A stretch of 64,000 nucleotides of DNA from CAZJUP01 sp964549275 (lineage in GTDB: Bacteria > Fidelibacterota > Marinisomatia > Marinisomatales > TCS55): positions 62,001 through 126,000 of the forward strand of contig CAZJUP010000006.1 of the NCBI GenBank assembly GCA_964549275.1, read 5' to 3'. The translations under genes were made by a program, and so were the position numbers. Position 1 is the first letter of the stretch. Each line of letters opens with the position of its first letter. Under the pieces are notes generated by a model. It made no database searches. It was given only the letters and a program-made list of their open reading frames with translations, and had not been told where the DNA came from. This document shows, piece by piece, positions 35,912 through 45,835 of the stretch.

Positions 35912-35935
35912 ACCGGATACTTCAGGAGGAATAAA

Positions 35936-37750
35936 ATGCACGGGATAGATTACACAATCATTGCGGTTTATTTGAGCATTATAGTTTTTATCGGACTGTA
36001 TATGCAGCGAAAGGCGGCTAGAGGTATTGAATCTTATTTCTTGGGAAACCGTAATCTCCCCTGGTGGGCTTTAGCTTCCTCCGGTATGTCCAGCAATTTG
36101 GATATTAGTGGTACCATGATTATTGCCGCTTTGATTTATGCTTTAGGTGCCCAGGGCTTTTACATTGAGATTCGTGGCGGGGTAACCTTAATTATGGCTT
36201 TTCTGATGATATACATGGGGAAATGGAACAGACGATCTGGCGCCATGACATTGGCAGAATGGATGGAACTCCGGTTTGGGAATGGAAAACAAGGTCAGGC
36301 AGCCCGATTAATTGCAGCGGTGTCATCTATCATCATGGCGATTGCCATGGTTACCTATTTTGCTCTCGGTGGTGGTAAGTTTTTAGATACGTTTTTAGGA
36401 ATAGAAAATTACTTGGGATTACCTTCTGAATTTTGGGCAGCTTCTCTCTTGATTGCTGTGGCCATGATTTACACTGTTGCATCCGGTCTATATGGCGTGG
36501 TCTGGACTGATGTCTTTCAGGGGGTCTTCATCTTTTCTGCTATTGTCTATATGGCAGTTAAAGCCCTGGGAATTGTTCTCCCAGAAGAGTTTACCATATC
36601 CTTACCTATGTTAGAGAGTGCCGGTGGAGGGTTTCAACGGTTTTCTACAACTTTAGAAGAATGGACAAATGTCTGGCCGTCATCAACATTATCAATTGAC
36701 CAGTATTCTCAATATGCCATTTATAATTTATTCGGAGTGGCTGTGCTGTTTTACCTCATGAAAACAGTGATTGAAGGGTCAGGGGGTACGGGGAATTACA
36801 TGCTGCAGCGTTACTTCGCTGCCAGAAGTGACCGTGAAGCAGGACTCCTGAGTGCTTTTTGGGTTTTTCTTTTATCTTTTCGTTGGGTTTTTATTGGCGC
36901 CATTGCCGTAATTGGTGTCTCTCTGGGAACAAAAGTTTCGGACCCGGAATTGGTGTTGCCGACTGTTGTGGAAACGCTTCCCGTTGGAATTAAAGGATTT
37001 CTAGTGGCTGGTCTCATGGCTGCGGGGATGTCTACTTTTGATTCTACCGTTAATGCCGGTGCAGCGTATTGGGTAAAAGACATTTACAAATTATATATCA
37101 ATCCAAAGGCAACTGAAAAGAAAATGATGCTGCAAGGTTATCTGGCTTCCGTTTCAATTGTAGTGATTGGATTGGGTCTCATGCTTGTGTTTAAAAATAT
37201 TAATGCCATATGGGGGTGGATAACCATGAGCATTGGCTCTGGCCTGATCGTTCCCATGCTCTTGAGATGGTATTGGAGCAGAATGAATGGATGGGGTTTT
37301 GTATGGGGAACTATTTTGGGAATGGTAGCAGCAATAATCTTTAAGGCCATTGCGCCGGAAGGGGTTACGGAATACGCCATGTTTACTGTATCGACTTTGT
37401 CATCCTTAACCGGAACAATTCTAGGGACAATACTGACAGAACCTACAGATGATCAAACTTTATCCCGGTTCTATAAAGAGACACGGCCGTTTGGGACTTG
37501 GGCAAGGTTTAAGGCGCAACTATCTACAAATGAAATTGCTACAATCGATGCAGAAAATCGCAGAGATATTTTTTCTACTTTTCTTGCTGTACCATGGCAA
37601 ATTGTCTTTTTCCTCTTTATGATGAGCCTCATGTTTAAAACCTGGAATAATGTCATGACTCTAGGAATTATACTGGCTGGGTTGACTGTCACACTGTATT
37701 TTACCTGGTACCGCCATTTATCCACAGAAGCACTAAAGGACAACTCATAG
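35936..37750 (+). CDS. Sodium:solute symporter (SSS/SGLT family)
   Basis: A 604-residue inner-membrane transporter with about 13 hydrophobic segments. The SSS start is typical: YTIIAVYLSIIVFIGL, then GIESYFLGNRNLPWWALASSGMSSNLD. Conserved later blocks include SGLYGVVWTDVFQG and KGFLVAGLMAAGMSTFDSTVNAGA, the latter near the sodium site. It probably drives uptake of glucose or a small maltodextrin from periplasm to cytoplasm with sodium ions. A strong ribosome site (CAGGAGG) lies just upstream. It is the only cytoplasmic-membrane sugar transporter in the window, so it likely completes the import path begun by the TonB receptors. Confidence 0.9.
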   Translation: MHGIDYTIIAVYLSIIVFIGLYMQRKAARGIESYFLGNRNLPWWALASSGMSSNLDISGTMIIAALIYALGAQGFYIEIRGGVTLIMAFLMIYMGKWNRRSGAMTLAEWMELRFGNGKQGQAARLIAAVSSIIMAIAMVTYFALGGGKFLDTFLGIENYLGLPSEFWAASLLIAVAMIYTVASGLYGVVWTDVFQGVFIFSAIVYMAVKALGIVLPEEFTISLPMLESAGGGFQRFSTTLEEWTNVWPSSTLSIDQYSQYAIYNLFGVAVLFYLMKTVIEGSGGTGNYMLQRYFAARSDREAGLLSAFWVFLLSFRWVFIGAIAVIGVSLGTKVSDPELVLPTVVETLPVGIKGFLVAGLMAAGMSTFDSTVNAGAAYWVKDIYKLYINPKATEKKMMLQGYLASVSIVVIGLGLMLVFKNINAIWGWITMSIGSGLIVPMLLRWYWSRMNGWGFVWGTILGMVAAIIFKAIAPEGVTEYAMFTVSTLSSLTGTILGTILTEPTDDQTLSRFYKETRPFGTWARFKAQLSTNEIATIDAENRRDIFSTFLAVPWQIVFFLFMMSLMFKTWNNVMTLGIILAGLTVTLYFTWYRHLSTEALKDNS

Positions 37751-37767
37751 AAATAGGATTAGCCAAT

Positions 37768-40674
37768 ATGGACAAGATAAATATATTAAAATATCTATTC
37801 ATCCTATGGATGTGGCCACTCTTTGCCGGGAATTATGTTGTGGAATGGACGCCACTGTTCCCAACAGTGGATCAACCTATTACTGTCACTTTTTATGCGG
37901 ACAGAGGCACAGGAGGTTTAAGGGGATATACAGGGGATGTCTATGCCCATACCGGTGTAATCACTGAAAGAAGCAATACTCCCTCAGATTGGAAATACGT
38001 CAAGACGAATTGGGGTACAAATACCAATGATACCAAGCTGACATGGGTGAGTACAGATAAATATGAACTGAGTATTGACAATATTCGGTCTTACTATGGT
38101 GTCCCCGATAATGAGAAAATTCTAAAGCTTGCCTTTGTTTTTAGAAGCAGTGATTCAAAAAAGGAGGGGAAAGCAGTGGGGGGTGCGGATATTTTCATAG
38201 ACCTTTATGATACAGGGGCAAATATTCAGATTATTTCTCCTGCTGTGTCTCACCTTAATCCCTTCATTACATCTGTTGATACCACAGTTACAATAAAAGC
38301 CATGGGAAATTCAATAGGCTCTATAGTCACGAAAATGGAATTGTATGTAGATGACGTCTTGATGACTGAATCGGGAACAGACTCCATTGAATATTCACTG
38401 TTGCTTTCAGAGCCAGGGAGAAAAAATGTGAGAATTTCTTTATTAGATGGATTGAACAAAACAGACACACTTTCATTTCATCTTGTGTATAACAAAAATA
38501 TTATAGACAGCCCGATACCCGAGGGGATTATCGACGGGATTAACTATAGCAGTTCACCTTCAACCGTTACATTATCCCTGTTTGCGCCATATAAACAATA
38601 TGTGTATGTTTTAGGAGATTTTAATAACTGGGAAGTTCATCCGGATTATTTTATGAATCGACATAGTGTCAATGAAGACAGTGTTCATTATTGGCTGACT
38701 CTTACAGGGCTAACCTCAGGAGAAGAATATGCATTTCAATATTATGTTGATGGAGATATACGAATTGCGGATCCTTACGCAGATAAAATTTTGGATAAAT
38801 GGAATGATGGATATATTCTGGAATCGGTTTATCCCAATTTAAAAGAATACCCTGAAGGTTTAACGCAATTCCCTGTATCCATTTTACAAACTGGACAATC
38901 TGATTATGTTTGGCAAGTAGAAGACTTTAAAAAGCCTCCAAAAGAAAATTTGGTGATATATGAGATGCTGGTGAGGGATTTCGTAGGGACCCATGCCTTT
39001 AAGACAATTATTGATACTTTGGATTATCTACAGAACTTAGGTGTTAATGCCATTGAATTAATGCCAGTCAATGAATTTGAAGGGAATAGCAGTTGGGGGT
39101 ATAATCCTGCATTTTACTTTGCTCCGGATAAATATTATGGGATTAAAAATGATTTAAAAGCGTTGGTTGATGCCTGCCATATTCGAGGGATCGCTGTTAT
39201 CATGGATATTGTTTTAAACCATACATACGGTCAGTCCCCTTTTGTCAGGTTATATAATGAAGGGGACTATGGTAAACCGACAGCAGAAAATCCCTGGTAT
39301 AATACGGATCATAATTTTATGAATTCTGACGCCCACTGGGGGTATGATTTTAACCATGAAAGCCCGGTAACTCAAACTTTGGTAGATCGCATAAATCGAT
39401 ATTGGTTATCCGAATATAAATTTGACGGATTTCGTTTTGATTTTACAAAAGGGTTCGGGAATAATATTAAATCGAATAGCGATCCCTGGGGGAGTTTATA
39501 TGATGCAGATCGCATTAGACTATTAAAACGTATGGCCGACAAAATCTGGGAGTATGTTCCTGATACTTATGTGATCCTGGAACACCTTGCCGAAGATAAA
39601 GAAGAAAAAGAACTGGCCAGCTATGGGATGTTGATGTGGGCCAATGCAAATCATAATTTCAACGAAGCGACCATGGGGTATCATGGCGGGAGCAACTCTA
39701 ATATATCGTGGACCTATTATAAGAACCGAAACTGGTCTGTTCCCCATATGGTGGCGTATATGGAGAGCCACGACGAAGAAAGATTGATGGTTAAAAATCT
39801 GCTTTATGGAAAGGGAACAGGAAACTACAATGTAAAAACTCTTTCTACTGCATTGGAAAGAATGAAAGCAGCCGGCGCTTTTTTATTTTTGATTCCGGGT
39901 CCTAAAATGATTTGGCAGTTTGGCGAAATGGGATATGATGTTTCTATTAATGAGGGAGGACGCCTGGGTGAAAAACCCCTTAAATGGCATTACCTGAGTG
40001 ATGTGAACAGAAAAAATCTGTATGATACTTGGTCGGCTTTAATCCACTTAAAGAAACGGTATGCTGTATTTAATTCAACAGAAACTGAATTAAAAACTTG
40101 GCTGAGTTCCTCTGTAAAAAAAATAAAGTATACACATCCGGAAATGAATGCATTTTTAGCAGGAAATTTCGATGTTGAGCAGAAAGAAGTGGAATTGGAA
40201 CTGGCCTCTCCGGGAAAATGGTACAATGTCTTTTTGGGAGACAGTATCGATTTTGATTCAGAAAAGCCCAAAATTATCCTTCGGCCTGGGACGTTTATTC
40301 TTCTTACCGATCAACTGGTGGATTTCCCGAAAAAAAATATTACCCATCTGCAGACAGAAGATGAAAGCCGTCAACCGATGTTTTTTCATTTATTTCCAAA
40401 TTATCCCAACCCCTTTAACCCTTCGACGACAATTAAATACCAAACACTGGAACCGAGCCAGGTTACTGTATCTGTTCACAATGTTAAAGGGCAAAAAATC
40501 ATGAAATGGAACTTGCCTAATGAAAATCCCGGTATACATCAATTATCATGGGATGGAAAAGATTTCAAAGGAAGGAGTATGCCTACTGGGATTTACATTT
40601 ATACCTTGACTGCAAAATCACTTATAAATCTAAATAAGTTTAATGAAAGCCGGAAAATGATCCTGTTGAAATAG
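37768..40674 (+). CDS. T9SS-exported GH13 amylase with starch-binding N-terminal modules
   Basis: A 968-residue surface or extracellular glycosidase. Signal peptide at 1-20; a CBM26-like starch-binding module at about 22-155 (VVEWTPLFPTVDQPITVTFYAD, split by short gaps in conservation); an Ig-like linker; a CBM48 module at about 265-350 (YVYVLGDFNNWEVHP). The GH13 barrel follows: MDIVLNHTYG, DGFRFDFTKGF with nucleophile Asp558, VILEHLAED with Glu605, and MESHDEERL with Asp669. The last 90 residues are the T9SS sorting domain (FPNYPNPFNPSTTI, ending SRKMILLK). It should make the first cuts in extracellular starch or glycogen. It is the last gene of the malQ operon and ends 5 bases from the convergent GH13 lipoprotein gene. 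Confidence 0.9.
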   Translation: MDKINILKYLFILWMWPLFAGNYVVEWTPLFPTVDQPITVTFYADRGTGGLRGYTGDVYAHTGVITERSNTPSDWKYVKTNWGTNTNDTKLTWVSTDKYELSIDNIRSYYGVPDNEKILKLAFVFRSSDSKKEGKAVGGADIFIDLYDTGANIQIISPAVSHLNPFITSVDTTVTIKAMGNSIGSIVTKMELYVDDVLMTESGTDSIEYSLLLSEPGRKNVRISLLDGLNKTDTLSFHLVYNKNIIDSPIPEGIIDGINYSSSPSTVTLSLFAPYKQYVYVLGDFNNWEVHPDYFMNRHSVNEDSVHYWLTLTGLTSGEEYAFQYYVDGDIRIADPYADKILDKWNDGYILESVYPNLKEYPEGLTQFPVSILQTGQSDYVWQVEDFKKPPKENLVIYEMLVRDFVGTHAFKTIIDTLDYLQNLGVNAIELMPVNEFEGNSSWGYNPAFYFAPDKYYGIKNDLKALVDACHIRGIAVIMDIVLNHTYGQSPFVRLYNEGDYGKPTAENPWYNTDHNFMNSDAHWGYDFNHESPVTQTLVDRINRYWLSEYKFDGFRFDFTKGFGNNIKSNSDPWGSLYDADRIRLLKRMADKIWEYVPDTYVILEHLAEDKEEKELASYGMLMWANANHNFNEATMGYHGGSNSNISWTYYKNRNWSVPHMVAYMESHDEERLMVKNLLYGKGTGNYNVKTLSTALERMKAAGAFLFLIPGPKMIWQFGEMGYDVSINEGGRLGEKPLKWHYLSDVNRKNLYDTWSALIHLKKRYAVFNSTETELKTWLSSSVKKIKYTHPEMNAFLAGNFDVEQKEVELELASPGKWYNVFLGDSIDFDSEKPKIILRPGTFILLTDQLVDFPKKNITHLQTEDESRQPMFFHLFPNYPNPFNPSTTIKYQTLEPSQVTVSVHNVKGQKIMKWNLPNENPGIHQLSWDGKDFKGRSMPTGIYIYTLTAKSLINLNKFNESRKMILLK

Positions 40675-40679
40675 CGGGT

Positions 40680-42002
40680 TTACTCTTTCATATTATAAAC
40701 ACCATACCCCCAGGGTCCCAATTCTCCTTCCGCACTTGATTGGTCTTTTAGTAAAACAGAAGACTCTTCATTAATGATTTGTGTAGTAGAAATGGGCTGA
40801 GTGGAAAAATTTAGAAGCACCAGAATTTTTTCATTATCGGAGATTCGGTAATAGCCCAGTGTATTCCCCGGTAGGTTACCCAGAAAAGTAATAGTTTGAC
40901 TGTTGCCCCACAAAGAAGGATGCTTCAATCGCAATTGAACTAGATCCCGATAAAAATTCATCTGTGAAAATTCTCCCCACTCGATTAAATCCTTGTCAAA
41001 AAATGCCAATTGCTTATCGAGCAATGATTCCTGCCCGCTATAAATCAGAGGCATACCGGGTATTGTAAACGTCATTACCAATGCAGGTTTCAGAAATGAG
41101 CCAAAGAGTTGGGTCATAACCCCATCCCAACTGTTTTTATCGTGATTATCCAAAAAATTCATTCGAATGGCATCGGTTGGGTACGATTTAGGGGAATTTC
41201 GGAAAAATTGTTTAATGGCATTAATGCCCTTTTTCCCTTCCACTATATCTTTCATGATGTAATACAGGTCCCAATTATAATCCGCATCAAAGGCTTTTTT
41301 TAATAAATCGGGATTATCCCATTCCGCAAGCATGAACACCGGTTTAATTGCATCCAGCTTAGGTCGAAGTGTTTCCCAAAAGTCAAGAGGAACCATTCCT
41401 GCAACGTCACAGCGGAATCCGTCTACATCTATTTCACGTACCCACCATTCCATGACGTTTAACATATACTTTCGTAAATCTGGGTGAGTATAATCAAAGT
41501 CAATGACATCAGTCCAATCCGTTCCTTCCGGGGGTTGAAAATTTCCATTTTTATCCCGAGTAAACCAATCCGGATGTTCAGTAACAAGAGGGTTGTCCCA
41601 GGCGCAATGGTTGGCTACCCAATCCAGGATCACCACCATACCCATGCTGTGGATTTCTTCTACCAACGATTTGAATTCCGCAAGAGATCCAAATTCAGGG
41701 TTTACACTATAATAATCTTTTACAGAATAATAACTGCCCAAAGTTCCTTTTCTGTTTTTTTCTCCAATGGGGTGAATGGGCATAAACCAAAGGATTCCTA
41801 CACCCATCTCCTTTAATCGAGGTAAATGTTCCCGAAAGGCTTGAATGGTTCCCGCTTCAGTAAATTGCCGAAGGTTTACTTCATAAATTGTCATATTATT
41901 GCTCCATTGGGGAGAGGGTGTTTTCTGATGTGTATTATCTTGGCAGGAAATCAGGGTTAAAGCTAGAAAAATAAGTGAAACTGTTTTATGAGTTCGATTC
42001 AT
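40680..42002 (-). CDS. GH13 alpha-amylase-type lipoprotein
   Basis: A 440-residue GH13 glycosidase anchored by a lipid on Cys20 (lipobox LISC). The compact barrel has YEVNLRQFTEAGT near 40, LDWVANHCAWDNP, DGFRCDVAGMVP with nucleophile Asp199, FMLAEWDNP with Glu227, and FLDNHDKNSW with Asp288. It lacks accessory binding modules and ends in a short beta domain. It likely acts on maltodextrins in the periplasm or at the outer membrane surface. Its ATG overlaps the pullulanase stop codon (ATGA), so the two are translationally coupled under operator site 6. Confidence 0.9.
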   Translation of the reverse strand: MNRTHKTVSLIFLALTLISCQDNTHQKTPSPQWSNNMTIYEVNLRQFTEAGTIQAFREHLPRLKEMGVGILWFMPIHPIGEKNRKGTLGSYYSVKDYYSVNPEFGSLAEFKSLVEEIHSMGMVVILDWVANHCAWDNPLVTEHPDWFTRDKNGNFQPPEGTDWTDVIDFDYTHPDLRKYMLNVMEWWVREIDVDGFRCDVAGMVPLDFWETLRPKLDAIKPVFMLAEWDNPDLLKKAFDADYNWDLYYIMKDIVEGKKGINAIKQFFRNSPKSYPTDAIRMNFLDNHDKNSWDGVMTQLFGSFLKPALVMTFTIPGMPLIYSGQESLLDKQLAFFDKDLIEWGEFSQMNFYRDLVQLRLKHPSLWGNSQTITFLGNLPGNTLGYYRISDNEKILVLLNFSTQPISTTQIINEESSVLLKDQSSAEGELGPWGYGVYNMKE

Positions 42003-44017
42003 CCCGTTTTCCTGTTTTTAACCAGAACAATACCTGAAGTAGGTCGTATTAAAATTTCTTTTTCGACAGTTTCAATACCCTCTAAATCGACGTGGCTGTG
42101 ATTCGCCAATATTTTCCATTGACCATCAGGTAGAATAAGAGAAACTGATTTTTCACTTTCCCCATTTAATACGATAATTAAATCATTCTTTAATATGTAC
42201 CCAACAGCAACGGTTTGACCCAAGTCAAAGAATTCATATTCTTTTGGAGTGCTTTTTCGAATAGCAGGATATGTTTTTCTTAATTGAATCAACCCTTTGT
42301 AGTAATTCACCAATTGTTTATTTAATTCTTTTTCTTTCCAGTTAAGCCAATTGGTTTCATTGTCTTTTTCGTATGAATTATGATCGATTTGCCCTATCCG
42401 GTTATCTGGAACTGATGTTGAAGCAATGACCTTACTTCTTGCCCATTCCTGGCCCTCATGCAGGAATACTATTCCCTGGCTGGTTAATAAATACAATGCC
42501 CCCAGCTTATTCATTGAGAGAAGTTGCCCTACTGTTTTTGTATGGTCATGTGTTTGGGTGATTTGTTCGTGTTCTCCCACAAATCCGCCGGTTATTCTGA
42601 GACGGTCCCCGAAGGTGAGGTCGTCATGGGATTCCAGATAATTAACACTATGTGCTGAAGTAATATAGTGACCGCCAAATTCCCGTAGTGAACCCATAAC
42701 CAATTGTTTAAGAAAATCTTGGTTATCTCCATTTCGATATTTTCCAAATAGAAATCCTTTATCATGGATATCAAATGTACTGCCTTTTAATCCGTCCCGA
42801 AATTGATCGTTAAAGGAAGCCCAACCTTGGTCAGAAAATCCCGCCGGATCATATCCGCCTCCCCATGGTTCAGCCAGAATGATGACATTTGGATTGATTT
42901 TTTGTAATTCAGAAATAATTTGCGCTCGTGTATCCGAATCAATGAGATAACCCAAATCAAAACGAAATCCATCAACATGGTATTCTGTCATCCAGTATTT
43001 TACACTTTCCAAAATGAGTTTTCGCATTGCTCTGCTTTCAGTCCGCGTATCGTTCCCACAGCCACTTTTTGCTTCATAATTTCTATTAGCATCTAATCTG
43101 AAGTAGAGATCCCTTCCCAAATATTTTAAGGGATGATAATCATAATTGGACACATGGTTATACACCACATCCATAATAACAGCAATCCCTTCCTTATGTA
43201 ACGCTTTCACCATATCCTTCATTTCTCGGACTGCCTTCCCGGATGTCCCGTTCCAAGCTTCTGGGGTCGCTGAGCCATCACTGGCGTAATAGGATTCTGG
43301 AGCAAAGAAAAAAGTGGTCATGTATCCCCAATGATTCCGGGCATAGGGGTTCCAGGTATTGACAGGGTCTGTGGAGGTATCGTTAAAAGGAAGTTCAAAG
43401 TTCGCGAAATCTTGCAGGGGGAGTATTTGAACTGCATTGACACCCAAGTCTTTAATATGGTGAATGCCACCTTTTTGATTTGGTTCTATTAGACCAAGGT
43501 AGGTCCCTTTAGCTTTTACTCCGGATGTAGGATGGGCTGTCATATCTTTTAGATGCATTTCATAAATCATTAAATCGCTTGGAGGCAAAGCCAGCCAGGA
43601 ATCATCTTCCCAATCATAATCCGTATTCACGATGAGAGATTTTGCCACATGGCGGTAAGAATTTTGAGTCACGGCTGCTTTTGAATAGGGGTCTGCCACA
43701 ATGACTTTTGGATCCAAGCCAGGAGCGCTGCCTTCAGCCCGGTATCCATACAAGGTCCCAAAACCCACATTATTAATTGTTAATTCCCAATCTCCATTGG
43801 GTTGTTTTATCATAGGGAATTCTTTTCCAGTATCAGCCGCCGGATCACTGAAAATGACAAGATAGAGTTTATCTGCACTGGGAGCATGTACTCTAAACAT
43901 GGTGTTTTTTTCTGTGGGAAATGCGCCATAAGAAAGGTGCTGTGTCATTTTAGGTGTGCATGAGAGAATCATAAGAAATACAATTAATGAAATTTGCGTT
44001 GCGGTTTTCTTGTTCAT
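41999..44017 (-). CDS. pulA: Type I pullulanase lipoprotein (GH13_14-like debranching enzyme)
   Basis: A 672-residue debranching enzyme that cuts alpha-1,6 links. Lipobox ILSC with Cys20. A CBM48 module at about 28-125 (FRVHAPSADKLYLVIFSDP, ending before VADPYSKAAV). The pullulanase signature is present in the slightly altered form NHWGYMT, with MDVVYNHV, GFRFDLGYLID (nucleophile Asp), ILAEPWGGG (acid/base Glu) and YLESHDDLTFGDR (Asp). It provides linear chains for the amylase encoded next to it. The operator lies only 10 bp upstream of the ATG, overlapping the ribosome-binding region. Confidence 0.9.
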   Translation of the reverse strand: MNKKTATQISLIVFLMILSCTPKMTQHLSYGAFPTEKNTMFRVHAPSADKLYLVIFSDPAADTGKEFPMIKQPNGDWELTINNVGFGTLYGYRAEGSAPGLDPKVIVADPYSKAAVTQNSYRHVAKSLIVNTDYDWEDDSWLALPPSDLMIYEMHLKDMTAHPTSGVKAKGTYLGLIEPNQKGGIHHIKDLGVNAVQILPLQDFANFELPFNDTSTDPVNTWNPYARNHWGYMTTFFFAPESYYASDGSATPEAWNGTSGKAVREMKDMVKALHKEGIAVIMDVVYNHVSNYDYHPLKYLGRDLYFRLDANRNYEAKSGCGNDTRTESRAMRKLILESVKYWMTEYHVDGFRFDLGYLIDSDTRAQIISELQKINPNVIILAEPWGGGYDPAGFSDQGWASFNDQFRDGLKGSTFDIHDKGFLFGKYRNGDNQDFLKQLVMGSLREFGGHYITSAHSVNYLESHDDLTFGDRLRITGGFVGEHEQITQTHDHTKTVGQLLSMNKLGALYLLTSQGIVFLHEGQEWARSKVIASTSVPDNRIGQIDHNSYEKDNETNWLNWKEKELNKQLVNYYKGLIQLRKTYPAIRKSTPKEYEFFDLGQTVAVGYILKNDLIIVLNGESEKSVSLILPDGQWKILANHSHVDLEGIETVEKEILIRPTSGIVLVKNRKTG

Positions 44018-44027
44018 TTTTTTGGGA

Positions 44028-44047
44028 GTAACTCAATTATTAGTTAC
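44028..44047. promoter_or_regulatory. Candidate glucan-regulon operator, site 6
   Basis: GTAACTC / AATTAT / TAGTTAC: one mismatch in the right arm. It sits 10 bp upstream of the pullulanase ATG. An extra half-site AAGTTAC follows at 44070-44076 without a matching left arm. The rest of the 236-base gap to the citrate synthase gene is AT-rich with nothing recognised. Confidence 0.75.
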
Positions 44048-44253
44048 TACTATTCGATTTTGCTACTATAAGTTACGTTATTTATTGAATCCGGGATAAT
44101 CTAATCTTTGATGATTTCTTATCGAAATCAGACATTTGATAGGTATCTGTTAAATATCCGCAGCAATTCCTTTAACGATTCGGCAACACATTACCTGTTT
44201 AATTGCTACCTTTAAATTTTTTTATTACCTAGATCTTTTTCGTTTAGAACAGA

Positions 44254-45525
44254 TTAGGCATTTTCCTGCAGCCATTGTGTCGTGACAGATTTAGGTCGCA
44301 TAATGGGAATTCCTAATGCGCGATTTATTACCATTTGAGATACCATTCCCATCGCTCGTGAAATGCTGAATAGCACTGTATAGAAACTGAATTCTACCAT
44401 TCCGAAGTGATAAAGGAGTGCTCCGGAGGCAGCATCCACATTTGGCCAAGGATTTTTAGCTTTTCCCTGTTCCTTCAGAACGGCAGGAACAACATCAAAT
44501 AAATCCTGCACGATAGTAAAAACGGGATCATTTTCTATATATTTCTTCCCAAACTCGATAAATGCAGTAAAACGGGGATCAGGACACCGGAGAACCGCAT
44601 GACCATACCCAGGGATGACGCGGCCAGAGTCGAGTCGATTCCAAACAAACTGTCTCAAATCCTCTTTAGAAGGAGCACCATTGAAATGTTCACGAACTTC
44701 CAATACAAACTTAAGACATTCCTGATTGGCTAAACCGTGGAGAGGACCTGCCAAGGCATTCAATCCACCAGATACGCCATAATAAGGGTCAGATAATGTG
44801 GAGGCGATAGTTAATGATGTAAACGCACTGGCATTTCCACCTTCATGGTCACAGTGGAGCATTAAATACAATCTCATCAGTTTTTTAAGGATACCCTCTT
44901 TATCTTCTATACCAAGCATGTGGGCAAAATTAGCACCCCAATCCAAGGAAGTGTCCGGGGCGATGAGATCACCTTTTTTAAACCGGATTCTGTAAACCCC
45001 TGCTCCAATGGCCGGTAACTTTGCCGTCAGTTGAATTGCATCGTCCAAAATAGCATCCCAATATCGCTGTTTTTGGAGTCCATCTGAATATTTTTGTCTG
45101 AATATGGATTCCTTTTCCATCACAAGAATAGCGGTATTAAACATTACCATAGGATGTGAATCTTCTGGCATGGCTCTTAATACATCCCACACATATTCAG
45201 GGACCTCCATATGTTGGACCAGTTCAGCCTGTAGATCACTTAATGCCTTTTCTTTGGGCATTTCTCCTGTTAGAAGCAAATAAAAAACTTCTTCCGGTAA
45301 TATATCCAGTATATCCAACAGAGGTCTGCCTCGGATGATGAGTCCTGTATCTGCAGAAACGGAAGACGTATCGCAAACCAGTCCTTTGACGCCTCTCATT
45401 CCTCCGTAGGATTGTGCAACGGAAACAGTACTGATGGTTTCGTCACCTTTATTTTCAATTAATTGCTTCACTTCATAACGCCATTCGGGTATTTTATGGC
45501 GAAGATTTTCTCTTAGAATAGACAT
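44254..45525 (-). CDS. Citrate synthase, eukaryote/mitochondrial-like type
   Basis: A 423-residue enzyme joining oxaloacetate and acetyl-CoA to citrate. Catalytic residues are present: His263 in GPLHGLAN, His309 in GYGHAVLR, Asp364 in NVDAASGALL. Several stretches are of the mitochondrial kind rather than the E. coli kind: YGGMRGVKGLVCDTSSVSADTG, LHCDHEGGNASAFTSL and FYTVLFSISRAMG. Such eukaryote-like synthases are known from some bacteria, notably Geobacter. A strong AGGAG precedes the ATG. It stands alone, between glucan genes, with no operator palindrome. Its 2-oxoglutarate branch could connect to the Kor enzyme encoded further right. Confidence 0.92.
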   Translation of the reverse strand: MSILRENLRHKIPEWRYEVKQLIENKGDETISTVSVAQSYGGMRGVKGLVCDTSSVSADTGLIIRGRPLLDILDILPEEVFYLLLTGEMPKEKALSDLQAELVQHMEVPEYVWDVLRAMPEDSHPMVMFNTAILVMEKESIFRQKYSDGLQKQRYWDAILDDAIQLTAKLPAIGAGVYRIRFKKGDLIAPDTSLDWGANFAHMLGIEDKEGILKKLMRLYLMLHCDHEGGNASAFTSLTIASTLSDPYYGVSGGLNALAGPLHGLANQECLKFVLEVREHFNGAPSKEDLRQFVWNRLDSGRVIPGYGHAVLRCPDPRFTAFIEFGKKYIENDPVFTIVQDLFDVVPAVLKEQGKAKNPWPNVDAASGALLYHFGMVEFSFYTVLFSISRAMGMVSQMVINRALGIPIMRPKSVTTQWLQENA

Positions 45526-45835
45526 GGCATACTCCTGCGTTGATGATGAATGAATGACTTTTGATTAAGGGATATCTTTGAATTAAATCGTTTGCTATAT
45601 ATCGATTTATAATATTTCATATTGCTTCAAGACAATAAATGCTGTTATCATGGAAATCAAACATAATAGGATTAGTCAATCTGCATATCTATAATATCAG
45701 GAAACGGATTAAAAACCAAGAACATTTTATAGATTAATTATTCTTTTCTTATATGGAAAAGGGTTCGTTGAAAAAAAAAATCCATCCCTTATGAATACGG
45801 TTCTGCCATGGTTTTATTCTTCCTTAAATTACCTT
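45526..45835. promoter_or_regulatory. AT-rich divergent intergenic region
   Basis: About 310 bases between citrate synthase and the GH13 lipoprotein gene. It is strongly AT-rich and must hold both promoters, but no convincing hexamer pair, palindrome or terminator can be picked out. The regulon operator is absent here. In-frame codons from 45791 could extend the GH13 gene, but the lipoprotein signal begins at 45836. Confidence 0.35.

Noticed and set aside
39366..39385. A GTAACTC occurrence at about 39366 inside the GH13 gene as a seventh operator
   Set aside because: The matching right arm is absent at the fixed spacing and the site is deep in coding sequence.
44057..44076. A second full operator upstream of the pullulanase gene
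   Set aside because: Only one half-site (AAGTTAC) is present; the left arm at the expected distance does not match.
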